This document shows positions 21,070 through 30,113 of a stretch of 64,000 nucleotides of DNA, piece by piece. The position numbers and the translations under genes were made by a program. The stretch comes from Streptomyces bottropensis ATCC 25435 (GTDB lineage Bacteria > Actinomycetota > Actinomycetes > Streptomycetales > Streptomycetaceae): positions 8,763,519 through 8,827,518 of the forward strand of contig NZ_KB911581.1 of NCBI RefSeq assembly GCF_000383595.1, written 5' to 3'. The stretch's first letter is position 1; each line of letters opens with the position of its first letter. A model generated the notes under the pieces. That model searched no databases, had not been told where the DNA came from, and was given only the letters and a program-made list of their open reading frames with translations.

Positions 21070-21504
21070 GGGCACGCTCCCGGAGTCCTGGGGGCGTGCG
21101 CTCCCGGAGTCCTGAGGGCGTGCGCTCCGGGGGGCGTGGGTCCCGCGGGCGTCGCGGGCCGGCGTCCGCAGGGGACGGGTATCACCTCGGTACCACCCGC
21201 GCGACCTCTCCACGACGTCGCGGCCATCGGCCCGCCGGCCGACGGGATGCCCGGTGCACGGGGCGGGCGGGGGACCGCCGCATGGGCTGTGGGGGCAGCC
21301 GTGAGGATCATGGCGGGGGGTCCTTTCGGTCAGCCCCGGTGCCGATACGGGGGGCGCCCGGGGGTGAAGGGGGATTGTTCCACCGGGAGACCGGTCCCGG
21401 AGCCGGCGGCCGGGTTTCGGGGTCTCGTCGCGATTTTCGGGGTCTCGTTAGGGTGGCACCGACGGTTGTCCGATGACATATCCGAATCAGACAGGGGGCC
21501 GGCC
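21070..21504. promoter_or_regulatory. Divergent intergenic region with 14-bp direct repeats
   Basis: The region holds two tandem 24-base copies around CTCCCGGAGTCCTG (about 21075-21122) and, nearer the antiporter genes, two exact copies of TTTCGGGGTCTCGT at 21415-21428 and 21435-21448. The 20-bp spacing of the second pair puts both on one helix face, as for a cooperatively bound regulator. I see no gene here. Confidence 0.5.
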
Positions 21505-21990
21505 GTGGGTGCTCCACGACTCAGCAGTACGCCGTTGCCGGGGATCGGGGTCCGCTACGACCTCACGACCAGGGAGCAGCGGCGGATCTCGGTGGTCGCG
21601 CACCGGGACGGCGCCCGGACGCTGAGCGCGTACCGGCAGGACGATCCGGACGCGTGCGCGCTGTCGGTGCGGCTGTCGTCGGGGGAGGCGACCGCCCTCG
21701 TCGACGCGCTGATGCCCGACCACCACAGCCCGAACCTGCTGTCCACCACGGAGCTGGGGCTGGTGGCGGAGCGGATCGAGCTGGCGTCGACGTCCCACTG
21801 GAACGGGCGCGTGCTGGGCGACACCCGGATGCGGACCGAGACGGGCGCGTCCATCGTGGCCGTACTGCGCCGGGCCGAGGCGATTCCCTCGCCCGCACCG
21901 GACTTCCGGCTGGCCGGCGGGGACACGCTCATCGTGATCGGCACCCGCGAGGGTGTGGAGACGGCCGCCGCGATACTCGGGCGGGAGTGA
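21505..21990 (+). CDS. TrkA-C domain regulatory subunit of a cation/proton antiporter (KhtT-like)
   Basis: A 161-residue soluble protein. The C-terminal 80 residues (LGDTRMRTETGASIVAVLRR, then FRLAGGDTLIVIGTREGVE) form a TrkA-C (RCK-C) domain, which binds nucleotides or ions and gates transporters. The N-terminal part (GIGVRYDLTTREQRRISVVA) is the conserved KhtT-type extension. It lies 7 bp before the antiporter gene. By analogy with KhtTU it should control K+ or other monovalent cation efflux. The GTG start is preceded by GGGGG; the longer upstream frame lacks a start signal. Confidence 0.85.
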   Translation: MGAPRLSSTPLPGIGVRYDLTTREQRRISVVAHRDGARTLSAYRQDDPDACALSVRLSSGEATALVDALMPDHHSPNLLSTTELGLVAERIELASTSHWNGRVLGDTRMRTETGASIVAVLRRAEAIPSPAPDFRLAGGDTLIVIGTREGVETAAAILGRE

Positions 21991-21997
21991 GCCGGCC

Positions 21998-23374
21998 ATG
22001 CACCTCGCCGCACACCTCCCCGCCCTCGCCGTCCCCGCCCTCCCCGCTCACCCCTTCGCGCACCTCGCCGCACAGTCCGAGTCCACCGCGCACTCCTCCG
22101 CCGTCTTCCTGGTCGAGTTCGGCGCGATCATCCTCGGCCTGGGGCTGCTGGGACGGTTCGCGGCGCGGTTCCGGCTGTCGCCCATCCCGCTGTATCTGCT
22201 GGCCGGGCTGGCCTTCGGCGAGGGCGGCCTGCTGCCGCTGGGCGCCAGCGAGGAGTTCGTCGCGATCGGCGCCGAGATCGGCGTGATCCTGCTGCTGCTC
22301 ATGCTCGGCCTGGAATACACCGCCAGCGACCTCGTCTCCAACCTCAAGACCCAGTACCCCGCCGGACTCGTCGACGCCTGCCTCAACGCCCTGCCCGGCG
22401 CGGCCATGGCCCTCCTCCTCGGCTGGGGCCCCGTCGCCGCCGTCGTCCTCGCCGGCGTCACCTGGATCTCCTCCTCCGGCGTCATCGCCAAGGTCCTCGG
22501 CGACCTCGGACGCCTCGGCAACCGCGAAACCCCCGTCATCCTCAGCATCCTGGTCCTGGAAGACCTCTCCATGGCCGTCTACCTCCCGATCGTCACCGCC
22601 CTGCTGGCCGGGGTCGGTCTGGCGGCGGGCAGCGCGACCCTCGCGATCGCGCTCGGGACGGCCGGGCTCGTGCTGCTGGTGGCGGTGCGGTACGGACGGC
22701 ACATCTCGCGGTTCGTCTCCAGCGACGACCCCGAGAAGCTGCTGCTCGTCGTGCTCGGGGTGACGCTCGTCGTCGCCGGGCTGGCTCAGCAGCTGCAGGT
22801 GTCGGCGGCGGTGGGCGCGTTCCTGGTGGGCATCGCGCTGTCGGGCGAGGTGGCCGAGGGCGCGCACAGTCTGCTGGCGCCGCTGCGGGACCTGTTCGCG
22901 GCCGTGTTCTTCGTCTTCTTCGGCCTGCACACCGACCCCGCCAGCATCCCGCCGGTCCTCCTGCCCGCGCTCGTCCTGGCCGCCGTCACCGCCCTGACGA
23001 AGATCGCCACCGGATACTGGGCCGCGCGGCGGGCCGGTGTCTCCGCCAAGGGCCGCTGGCGGGCGGGCGGCACGCTCGTCGCGCGCGGCGAGTTCTCCAT
23101 CGTCATCGCCGGCCTCGCCGTCACCGCCGGCATCGAACCCTCCCTCGGCCCCCTGGCCACCGCCTACGTCCTCATCCTGGTCATCGTCGGCCCGCTGGCC
23201 GCGCGCTGGACCGAGCCGATGGCCATGTGGCTCACCGGCCGCCTGCGTGGGGCCCCGGCTACCGGCGTGGGGGTCGGCGCAGGGGAAGCGGACGGTACGC
23301 CCCTGTCGGCTCCGGCTTCGGCTGAAGCGCACGAGGCGTTGGACGACGAACGGGACACCGTCGACCGGACCTGA
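21998..23374 (+). CDS. CPA2-family cation/proton antiporter (KhtU-like)
   Basis: A 458-residue membrane protein of the CPA2/KefB type with 12-13 hydrophobic helices. Signature pieces are LSPIPLYLLAGLAFGEGGLL near residue 65, the broken-helix region VTWISSSGVIAKVLGDLGRL, and SILVLEDLSMAVYLP. VSAAVGAFLVGIALSGEVAE and FFVFFGLHTDP follow. The C-terminal tail is acidic and lacks its own RCK domain, which fits the separate TrkA-C subunit encoded just upstream. Likely function: K+/H+ or related exchange for pH, turgor or envelope stress. Confidence 0.9.
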   Translation: MHLAAHLPALAVPALPAHPFAHLAAQSESTAHSSAVFLVEFGAIILGLGLLGRFAARFRLSPIPLYLLAGLAFGEGGLLPLGASEEFVAIGAEIGVILLLLMLGLEYTASDLVSNLKTQYPAGLVDACLNALPGAAMALLLGWGPVAAVVLAGVTWISSSGVIAKVLGDLGRLGNRETPVILSILVLEDLSMAVYLPIVTALLAGVGLAAGSATLAIALGTAGLVLLVAVRYGRHISRFVSSDDPEKLLLVVLGVTLVVAGLAQQLQVSAAVGAFLVGIALSGEVAEGAHSLLAPLRDLFAAVFFVFFGLHTDPASIPPVLLPALVLAAVTALTKIATGYWAARRAGVSAKGRWRAGGTLVARGEFSIVIAGLAVTAGIEPSLGPLATAYVLILVIVGPLAARWTEPMAMWLTGRLRGAPATGVGVGAGEADGTPLSAPASAEAHEALDDERDTVDRT

Positions 23375-23444
23375 GGGCCAAGGGCACGCCAGCCACCCCC
23401 TCGCTCTCCGCCCCTGGCCCTCCTCCTCTCCTGGCCCTCCTCTC

Positions 23445-24347
23445 CTAGCCCTTGTCCCCCGCCCCCTCCTCCGCGTCGAAACTGGCGAAGTACGCGGCCG
23501 CCATGTCCTCGTCGGCGTGGCCCTGGGCGGCGGCGCGGGTGAGGCGGGCCGCGCCGGCGGCGGCGATGTCGAGGCGTAGGCCGTGCCGCCGGCCGGCCTC
23601 GACGATCAGACGGGCGTCCTTCGCGGCGGTCGAGACGGCGAAGGAGGCCGGGGAGAGGCGGTCTTCGAGGATGAGCGCGGACTTGGCGTGCAGATAGCCC
23701 ATGTCGAGCGGGCCGCCCTCGATGATCTCGAAGAAGGACCGCGGGTCGACACCGAGCGCCTGGGACAGGGCCAGCACCTCACCGGCCGCGTTGGTCGCGG
23801 CGAGCACCCAGCTGTTGGCCACCAGCTTGAGCCGGGTCGCGGTGCCCGCCGCGCCGTCCTCGCCGGTCCAGACGGTACGGGCGCCGACGGCGTCGAAGAC
23901 GGGGGTCACCGTCCCCCGCCCCTCGACCGGGCCCGCGGCCAGCACCGTCAACTGCCCCGCCTCCGCGGGCTGCCGGGTGCCGAGCACCGGGGCGTCGTAG
24001 AAGACCAGCCCGTGCTCACCGGCCAGCGCGGCCAGTTCGGCGACGCCCTCCACGCCGGCGGTGGTGGACTGGACCCAGGCCGTGCCGGGGCTCAGCGCGG
24101 GCGCCGCCTCGCGCATCACGTCCCGGGCCGCGGCCCCGTCGTACAGGATCGTGAGCACCACGTCCGCCCCGCGCACGGCCTCGGCCGGGCTGTCGGCGAT
24201 TTGCGCCCCGTCGGCGGCGAGCGGCTCGGCCTTCTCCCGGGTGCGGTTCCAGGCCCGTACGGCGTGGCCGGCGCGGACGAGGTTGCGGGCCATCGCGGCG
24301 CCCATGATGCCGGTACCCAGGACGCTTACGGTGAGCTTGTCGGTCAT
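23445..24347 (-). CDS. NAD(P)-dependent beta-hydroxyacid dehydrogenase family protein
   Basis: A 300-residue Rossmann enzyme. VSVLGTGIMGAAMARNLVRA is the dinucleotide-binding motif, with WNRT after strand 2. VQSTTAGVEGVAELAALAG and FYDAPVLGTRQPAEAGQLTV correspond to the substrate-binding region, and LKLVANSW carries the catalytic Lys expected in 3-hydroxyisobutyrate dehydrogenase or tartronate semialdehyde reductase relatives. The substrate is not clear. The start follows GGAAG at a good distance. It converges on the antiporter gene and is divergent from the dioxygenase gene. Confidence 0.88.
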   Translation of the reverse strand: MTDKLTVSVLGTGIMGAAMARNLVRAGHAVRAWNRTREKAEPLAADGAQIADSPAEAVRGADVVLTILYDGAAARDVMREAAPALSPGTAWVQSTTAGVEGVAELAALAGEHGLVFYDAPVLGTRQPAEAGQLTVLAAGPVEGRGTVTPVFDAVGARTVWTGEDGAAGTATRLKLVANSWVLAATNAAGEVLALSQALGVDPRSFFEIIEGGPLDMGYLHAKSALILEDRLSPASFAVSTAAKDARLIVEAGRRHGLRLDIAAAGAARLTRAAAQGHADEDMAAAYFASFDAEEGAGDKG

Positions 24348-24558
24348 GACGTCAACTTCCTGCCGCGTACAGTGCGTTGCAGTGTCGCAGTCCGGGACGG
24401 GCCGGAGGGCGGTACGACACCGGGCGAACGGACCCTCTCGCCGGGCCGCCGCCCGGCGCGGTCCTCGTCCGATCAGGACACTTATCCGCCGGTCCGCATG
24501 CGCGCGCGGCGCCCGGGGAAGACCGGGCCTACGACCGGCGTCGAAGGGCGAGCCAGCG

Positions 24559-25548
24559 ATGAGCACCGACACGAACACGTCCTCAGGGGCACCGGAGGGC
24601 GGCCTCGACGTGCGCCCCGCCTCCGGGCACATCGGCGCCGACATCCACGGCGTGGACCTCGCCGGCCCGCTCGACGACACGACCGTCGCCGGTGTCCGGG
24701 CGGCGCTGCTGCGCTGGAAGGTGGTGTTCTTCCGGGGCCAGCGGCTGGACCACGCCGGCCAGATCGCGTTCGCGCGCCGCTTCGGGGAGCCGGTCCGCCT
24801 GCGTGCCAGGGGCTCGGTCTCCCCGGCCGCGCACCCCGAGATCGAGACGACGGCCGACCGTCAGGAGCTGGGCCGCAAGCACGGCATGGACCAGGCCGAA
24901 TGGCTGGAGCGCCGCCGCCACTCCACCCTCCGCGGCTGGCACGCCGACCACACCGCGCGCATCGACCCGCCCGCCCTGACCCTGCTCCGCGCCGAACGCG
25001 TCCCCCCGTACGGCGGGGACACCACCTGGGCCAACCTCGCCACCGCCTACGCGGGCCTGTCGGAGCCGGTGCGCCGGTTCGCCGACGGGCTGCGCGCCGA
25101 ACACCGGCTGGGCGTCGGCTATCTCGCCCGCTCGGGCCCCGACCCCTACCTCCGCCATCTCCAGGACCACCAGGTCGCGTCCGTCCACCCGGTCGTCCGC
25201 GTGCACCCCGAGACCGGCGAATGGGTCCTGTACGTCAACCCGTACTACGTCGAGAACATCGTCGACGTCACCCGGGCCGAGAGCCGGCTCCTGCTGGAGA
25301 TGTTCGTCGAGCAGATCACGCGCCCCGAGTACACGGTCCGCTTCCGCTGGGAGCCGGGTTCCGTGGCCCTCTGGGACAACCGGGCCACCGTCCACCTCGC
25401 CCCGAGCGACGCCGCCCACCTGGACTTCCCGCGCATCATGCACCGCGTGATGATCGCCGGTGACCGGCCCGTCGGCGTCGACGGCACCCCGTCGAAGTCG
25501 CTCTGCGGCGCACCGCTGCACGAACGGAACGAACAGCGGAACGCCTAG
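24559..25548 (+). CDS. TauD/TfdA family Fe(II)/2-oxoglutarate dioxygenase
   Basis: A 329-residue non-haem iron oxygenase. The iron triad is visible as the HxD in GWHADHTARIDPPALTLLRA and the distal His in FPRIMHRVMIAGDRP. WEPGSVALWDNRATVHLA holds the 2-oxoglutarate-binding Arg region. The N-terminal VRPASGHIGADIHGVDLAGP is the family start. It could act on taurine, alkylsulfates or an aryloxy acid; the active-site residues do not decide. It is divergent from the dehydrogenase and followed 116 bp later by the DUF72 gene. Confidence 0.9.
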   Translation: MSTDTNTSSGAPEGGLDVRPASGHIGADIHGVDLAGPLDDTTVAGVRAALLRWKVVFFRGQRLDHAGQIAFARRFGEPVRLRARGSVSPAAHPEIETTADRQELGRKHGMDQAEWLERRRHSTLRGWHADHTARIDPPALTLLRAERVPPYGGDTTWANLATAYAGLSEPVRRFADGLRAEHRLGVGYLARSGPDPYLRHLQDHQVASVHPVVRVHPETGEWVLYVNPYYVENIVDVTRAESRLLLEMFVEQITRPEYTVRFRWEPGSVALWDNRATVHLAPSDAAHLDFPRIMHRVMIAGDRPVGVDGTPSKSLCGAPLHERNEQRNA

Positions 25549-25664
25549 CGGCACCGGCGCGGGGCGGGCAGCGGCACAACCGGCGCGCCACGCAAGGCGG
25601 GTGGCGGGTGGCGCGCCGCGCAAGGCGGGTGGCCGGGACGACGATCGCGGGTACCCGGCGTCCC

Positions 25665-26534
25665 ATGGGTGACGTACTCGTCGGGACCTGCTCGTGGACG
25701 GACCGGGCGCTGCTGGCCAGCGGCTGGTACCCGCGCGGGCATCGCGACGCCGGGCCCCGACTCCGCTACTACGCCGAGCGGTTCCCGGTCGTCGAGGTGG
25801 ACTCCAGCTACTACGCCCTGCCCAGCCGCCGCAACAGCCTCCTCTGGGCCGAGCGGACACCCCCCGGATTCCGCTTCGACGTCAAGGCGTTCTCCCTCCT
25901 CACCGGCCACCCGACCCGCCCGGCGGCCCTCCCCGAGGACCTCCGGGAGTTACTCGGGCGGGAGCCGCGCCGCAGGACGACCCCCGCCGTACTGGACCGG
26001 GTGTGGGAGCGGTTCGCCGACGCCGTCGAGCCGTTGCGGGAGACCGGGCGGCTGGGCGCGGTGCTGTTCCAGTTCCCGCCGTGGTTCGCGCCGGGGGAGC
26101 GGGCGCGGCAGACGCTGGAGGAGTGCGCGGGGCGTACGGCGGGCTGGCCCGTCTCGGTCGAGTTCCGGCACCCCGCGTGGTGGCGGGGCGAACAGGCCGA
26201 CCGCACCGCGGCGTCGCTGTCGCGGCTCGGCCTGGTCGCCGTCGGCGTCGACATGGCCCAGGACCTGGAGACCTCCCTGCCGCCGCTCGTCCCCGTCACC
26301 TCGCCCGAGCTGGCCGTCGTACGGTTCCACGGCCGCAGCCCCGACTGGGGCACCGGAAGCAAGGAGGACCGCTTCCGGTACGCCTACTCCCCGTCCGAAC
26401 TCGCCGCATGGGCACCCCGGCTGCGGTCGGCCGCCGAACAGGTGGACGAGCTGCACGTCCTCTTCAACAACTGCTGCGCCGACGCGGCCGTACGGGCGGC
26501 GGAGACGACGCGGCGGATCCTCGACGAACGGTGA
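25665..26534 (+). CDS. DUF72 domain protein with a TTA codon
   Basis: A 289-residue protein of the DUF72 (YecE-like) TIM-barrel family: VLVGTCSWTDRALLASGWYP at the start, RYYAERFPVVEVDSSYYALP, FRFDVKAFSLLTGH and LFNNCCADAAVRAAETTRRI at the end are all typical. The biochemical role of the family is unknown. Codon 96 is TTA (25950-25952), the leucine codon read by the developmentally regulated bldA tRNA in Streptomyces. I found no in-frame TTA in the other genes that I checked. The start is the ATG giving MGDVLVGTCSW. Confidence 0.9.
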   Translation: MGDVLVGTCSWTDRALLASGWYPRGHRDAGPRLRYYAERFPVVEVDSSYYALPSRRNSLLWAERTPPGFRFDVKAFSLLTGHPTRPAALPEDLRELLGREPRRRTTPAVLDRVWERFADAVEPLRETGRLGAVLFQFPPWFAPGERARQTLEECAGRTAGWPVSVEFRHPAWWRGEQADRTAASLSRLGLVAVGVDMAQDLETSLPPLVPVTSPELAVVRFHGRSPDWGTGSKEDRFRYAYSPSELAAWAPRLRSAAEQVDELHVLFNNCCADAAVRAAETTRRILDER

Positions 26535-26585
26535 GCCCGCCGGCCGGCCCCGGTCCGGCCCCGGTCCGGCCTCGGTCCGGCCTTG

Positions 26586-28760
26586 CTAGCTCACCCGTAC
26601 CGGCTTCTCCACGGTGACCTGGTCGATCTCCGTCGTACGGACCGTGAGCCTCATCGTCCACTTGCCGGGCAGGGGGAGCCGCAGCTCGTCGGTGACCCAG
26701 TAGCCGCCGCGGTCGGTGAGCTTGGCGTCGATCGGGCCGATCTTCTGGGCCTTGAGGGTGAAGGTGAGCCGCAGTTCGGGAACGGTGGCGATGCCGCCGT
26801 CGGGGCCGAAGACCACGGCCTGCACGGAGTTCTTGCCGACGCGCCCGGGACCGAGGTCGATCTGGACCTTGCCGTGCCCGTTCGGGGTGCCGACGTCGAA
26901 GGGGATCGTCGTCGAGGACGCCGTGACCCCGCCCGCCGCCTCGCTCGCGCTCTCCTCGGCGATCTCCGCCGCCGCCCGGCCCGGGAGCGTGCCCGTCAGC
27001 ACGGTGGTGATCACCAGGACGACGACCGCGACGGTGAACTCCGCGAGCACCGACCGCCGAAGGCGTCGGCGCGGCGGATCGGCCGCCGAGGGGTCCTCGG
27101 CCGGCGAGCCTTCGCGGTCGCCCCGGCCCGCGTCGCCCCGGCCACCCTCGCGCCGGTCGTCGCCGGCTCCCTGGTCAGGAGAGGGCGCGTCGGCGGACGA
27201 CACGGCGGCGGGGGCCGGGGCGGACGCCCCCTCGCCCACCCGCCCGGACACCCGCGCCGCCACCGCCACGGCCGCCCGCTCGGTGACCTCGGCCCGCTCG
27301 CGAGCGACGGCCGTCACCGGCCCGGCGGCGGCCTCGTCCGACTCGGCCTCCTGCCCGGACGCGACAGCCTCCGCCGCCGGAGCCTCCGCCGGAGACTGCC
27401 CGGCCTCCCCCAGCCGCCCCGTCCAACGCCGTGAGAACGCCGCCGCCACCAGCAGGAGCACCACGGCGACCAGCTTGGCGACCAGGACCTCCCCGTACGC
27501 CGTGGACGTGAAGGCGGACCAGGAGCCGAGGCCGCGCCAGGACTGGTAGACGCCGGTGACGACGAGGACGGTCACCGAGACGAAGGCCAGCCGGGAGAAA
27601 CGGTTGACCACAGCGGCCGACAGGGTCTCCGGCGCCCGGTACAGCATGGTGAGCAGCGCGGTCAGCCCGCCCAGCCAGACGGCCATGGCCAGCAGATGCA
27701 GCACCGAGGAGGTCATCGCGACCGGCACCTGGATACCGGCGGAGGCGTGCTCGGCGGCCGCCCAGGTCCCGGCGAGACCCACCGAGAGCAGCGCACCGCC
27801 GACAAGAGCGCCCTTCCCCCACGCGTCGCCCCGCCGGCGTACCCGTACGAGGACGAGGGCCGCCACCGCGAGCAGCGCCAGCCGGGCCAGCAGCGCGAGT
27901 CCCGGCCGGCTCACCAGCGTCTCGCGCAGCACGGAGAGGTCGAGGGCGGACCCGATGCCGGTGCCCCGCTCGTACGGCCCGCGGAGCAGCAGCAGGACGG
28001 CCGAGGCGAGCAGCAGTGCCGGCCAGCCGGCCAGGAGCAGCTTGCGCAGCGACTCGGCCGGGCCCCCGAGCACGACCGCCATGAAGAAGGCCACGCCGAT
28101 GAGCAGGGCGAGGGCGCCGTACGCGAAGTAGCGGGTGATGTCGTAGAGGGAGGAGGTGAGCGGGTCCTCGGTGAGGTCGGCGGGGAGGACCGCGGCGGTC
28201 GCGGAGGGTTCGCCGATCGAGAAGAGCAGGGCACCCGAGATGGGGTGGCTGTCGGCCGAGACGACCCGCCAGGCGATCGTGTAGGTGCCGTCGGCGAGGC
28301 CGCCGGGCAGGGTGACACTGGCCGTGTCGGACCGGCCGCCCGCGCGCCCCGGCCTGCCCGTGTCGACCGCCCGGTTCTCCGGGTCGACGACGCGGATGGA
28401 GTCCTCCAGGAGGCTCACCGACTCGGTGAAGCGGAGGGTGATGTCCTTGGGGGCGGCGTCGAGGACGCTGCCGTCGACGGGGTCGCTGCCCTTGAGAGCG
28501 GCGTGCGCGGAGGCGGTACCCGCTCCCGCGAGGAGGAACAGGATCAGCGCGGTGCCCAGCAGCACCAGGCGCCGGATCCCACGGCCCCGGCCGCCGCTCC
28601 GGTCCCCGGCCCGGCCCCGGTGTCCACCGAGGCCGCCGGTTCCGCCCGGCCGCCTCGCGCCCCGGCCCCCATCGCTGCCGCTGTCGCCGACCCCGCCCTC
28701 GACGGGGCGGCTGTCGCCGCCCCTGTCCTCGACTGGGTCGCTGTACCTGCGTCGGTCCAC
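26586..28760 (-). CDS. Copper resistance CopC-CopD fusion with C-terminal FixH/YtkA-like domain
   Basis: A roughly 724-residue membrane protein. A signal/anchor (LVLLGTALILFLLAGAGTAS) precedes a periplasmic-type CopC domain that starts HAALKGSDPVDGS, with a second copper-binding His in VSADSHPISG. Residues about 200-470 are a multi-helix CopD domain. An Ala/Glu-rich linker, one more helix (FTVAVVVLVITTVLTGTLPG) and a beta-rich FixH/YtkA-like domain follow. The fusion likely takes copper across or holds it at the membrane. The start is uncertain: a GTG at 28760 has GGAG six bases upstream; a GTG at 28847 is an alternative. The N-terminus before the anchor is Gly/Arg-rich. Confidence 0.85.
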   Translation of the reverse strand: MDRRRYSDPVEDRGGDSRPVEGGVGDSGSDGGRGARRPGGTGGLGGHRGRAGDRSGGRGRGIRRLVLLGTALILFLLAGAGTASAHAALKGSDPVDGSVLDAAPKDITLRFTESVSLLEDSIRVVDPENRAVDTGRPGRAGGRSDTASVTLPGGLADGTYTIAWRVVSADSHPISGALLFSIGEPSATAAVLPADLTEDPLTSSLYDITRYFAYGALALLIGVAFFMAVVLGGPAESLRKLLLAGWPALLLASAVLLLLRGPYERGTGIGSALDLSVLRETLVSRPGLALLARLALLAVAALVLVRVRRRGDAWGKGALVGGALLSVGLAGTWAAAEHASAGIQVPVAMTSSVLHLLAMAVWLGGLTALLTMLYRAPETLSAAVVNRFSRLAFVSVTVLVVTGVYQSWRGLGSWSAFTSTAYGEVLVAKLVAVVLLLVAAAFSRRWTGRLGEAGQSPAEAPAAEAVASGQEAESDEAAAGPVTAVARERAEVTERAAVAVAARVSGRVGEGASAPAPAAVSSADAPSPDQGAGDDRREGGRGDAGRGDREGSPAEDPSAADPPRRRLRRSVLAEFTVAVVVLVITTVLTGTLPGRAAAEIAEESASEAAGGVTASSTTIPFDVGTPNGHGKVQIDLGPGRVGKNSVQAVVFGPDGGIATVPELRLTFTLKAQKIGPIDAKLTDRGGYWVTDELRLPLPGKWTMRLTVRTTEIDQVTVEKPVRVS

Positions 28761-28879
28761 GTAGTGCTCCGGATCCACGGTCGCCGGCTCTCGGACTCCT
28801 GGAACACGTACGGACGCCGCGAACGCCGCGTTCAACGCGATCCGCACCGGGTCCGCCCCGCCTCCGGGCACCCCCGAAC

Positions 28880-29368
28880 CTACGCCCGCCCCAGCTCCCC
28901 GATCTCGGCGGCCCGGTCCGGGTAGAGCAGCGCCAGTTCCGCCGCGTCCCCGTGCTCGTATCCCCCGAAGGTGAACCCCGGCGCCATCGTGCACCCGAAC
29001 AGCGTCCAGCCGCGGCCGTCTCCGGTGCCCGGGACCCTCGCCCCCATCCAGGTCCCCGCGGGCACGACGTACTGCACGTGCTGCCCGTCGAGCACCTGCG
29101 GTCCGAGGACGACGACCCGCGAGGACCCGTCCGGGGCGAGCAGCAGCATCCGGAGCGGGTCGCCGAGGTGGTAGTGCCAGATCTCGTCGCCGGGCAGCCG
29201 GTGCAGCGCGGAGCGGTCGCCGGGCTCGGTGGTGAGCAGGGCGACGATCGCGGTCCCCTCCGGCCGCCCGTCGTCCCGCTCGGGCCCCGCCCACGTCTGC
29301 CGGAAACGGCCGCCCTCACGCGGGATGGGCTCCAACGCGTAGTGCGCGATGAGGTCTTCGGGAGTCAT
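28880..29368 (-). CDS. DUF985 cupin protein
   Basis: A 162-residue cupin of the DUF985 family. It begins MTPEDLIAHYALEPIPREGG. The barrel motifs are ALHRLPGDEIWHYHLGDPLR, VPAGTWMGARV and FGCTMAPGFTFGGYEHGD. Family members bind small ligands or metals; the reaction is unknown. The GFTFGGYEHGD end is well conserved. It is in the same direction as and just upstream of the CopC-CopD gene. A repeated 27-base ACGCCCGCCACCACCGCG-type tract lies directly upstream (about 29378-29460). Confidence 0.88.
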   Translation of the reverse strand: MTPEDLIAHYALEPIPREGGRFRQTWAGPERDDGRPEGTAIVALLTTEPGDRSALHRLPGDEIWHYHLGDPLRMLLLAPDGSSRVVVLGPQVLDGQHVQYVVPAGTWMGARVPGTGDGRGWTLFGCTMAPGFTFGGYEHGDAAELALLYPDRAAEIGELGRA

Positions 29369-29377
29369 CCGCCCGAG

Positions 29378-29462
29378 GCTACGCCCGCCACCACCGCGTC
29401 CGTCACCCCTACGCCCGCCACCACCGCGTCTGTCACCACCGCGTCCGTCACCGCGCCCGTCA
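29378..29462. repeat. Tandem CGCCACCACCGCGTC-type repeat
   Basis: Near-identical copies of ACGCCCGCCACCACCGCGT followed by CCGTCACC or CTGTCACC units fill the space between the cupin gene and the acyltransferase stop codon. No gene is evident in it. Its promoter role for the cupin gene, if any, is not visible. Confidence 0.55.
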
Positions 29463-29501
29463 CCCGGCCCACCGGCCGACCGGCGACGGCACCGCTCGGA
29501 C

Positions 29502-30113
29502 CTACCGGCCAAGCAGGCTCTCCCTCCGCAGGAACGCCAGCCGGGCCCGCTTCGCGGGCAGATACACCTCCGGCAGATCGACCTCCGGCAGGACGACGAC
29601 CGGCCCGCGCTCGAACCCCTGGCGGGCGAACCGCGCGATGGCCCGCTCGTTCCGCTCGTCCGGATCGACGACGACCCGTGGCCGGTCCAGCCCGACCAGC
29701 ACGTACGAGGCGAAGACCGCCAGCAACGAGGACGACCACCCCGGTCGCCCTCCGCCCTCCCCGGCGGGCGCCAACAGCACATGGACGCCGATGTCCCCCG
29801 GCTCGACCTCGTAGGCCTCGCCGACCCGGTCCGCCTCCGGCTCGTAGGTCTGCAGCAGTCCGACCGGCTCGCCGTCGTGCACCGCGAGGTAGGCGTGGTG
29901 GGTGTCGTAGGCCGCCAGGCCCTCGTAGACCTCCCGGACCTGCTCCTCGGTGAGCCCGTTCATGCCCCAGAACCCGGCCCTCGGCTCGCTCACCCAGCCA
30001 TGGACCACCCCGGCATCGGCCCGCGCGTCCAACGGCAGGATCCGCACGGTCCCGAACCCGTCGACCACCTGCTCGTGAACGGCCACCCGGTCGCCGTACG
30101 ACCCGACGCTCAT
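29502..30113 (-). CDS. Siderophore-type N-acyltransferase (GNAT, IucB/AlcB-like)
   Basis: A 203-residue GNAT protein of the IucB/MbtK-like branch. GWVSEPRAGFWGMNGLTEEQ, HHAYLAVHDGEPVGLLQTYE and GDIGVHVLLAPAGEGGGRPG are the usual strand, acceptor and CoA-loop regions, and DERNERAIARFARQGFER is the terminal helix. Members acylate N-hydroxylated amines in hydroxamate siderophore assembly or modify siderophores. It overlaps the penicillin-acylase-type gene by 4 bp (ATGA) and is therefore in an operon headed by an iron box. No siderophore synthetase gene is in the window, so it may modify or recycle a siderophore made elsewhere. Confidence 0.82.
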   Translation of the reverse strand: MSVGSYGDRVAVHEQVVDGFGTVRILPLDARADAGVVHGWVSEPRAGFWGMNGLTEEQVREVYEGLAAYDTHHAYLAVHDGEPVGLLQTYEPEADRVGEAYEVEPGDIGVHVLLAPAGEGGGRPGWSSSLLAVFASYVLVGLDRPRVVVDPDERNERAIARFARQGFERGPVVVLPEVDLPEVYLPAKRARLAFLRRESLLGR

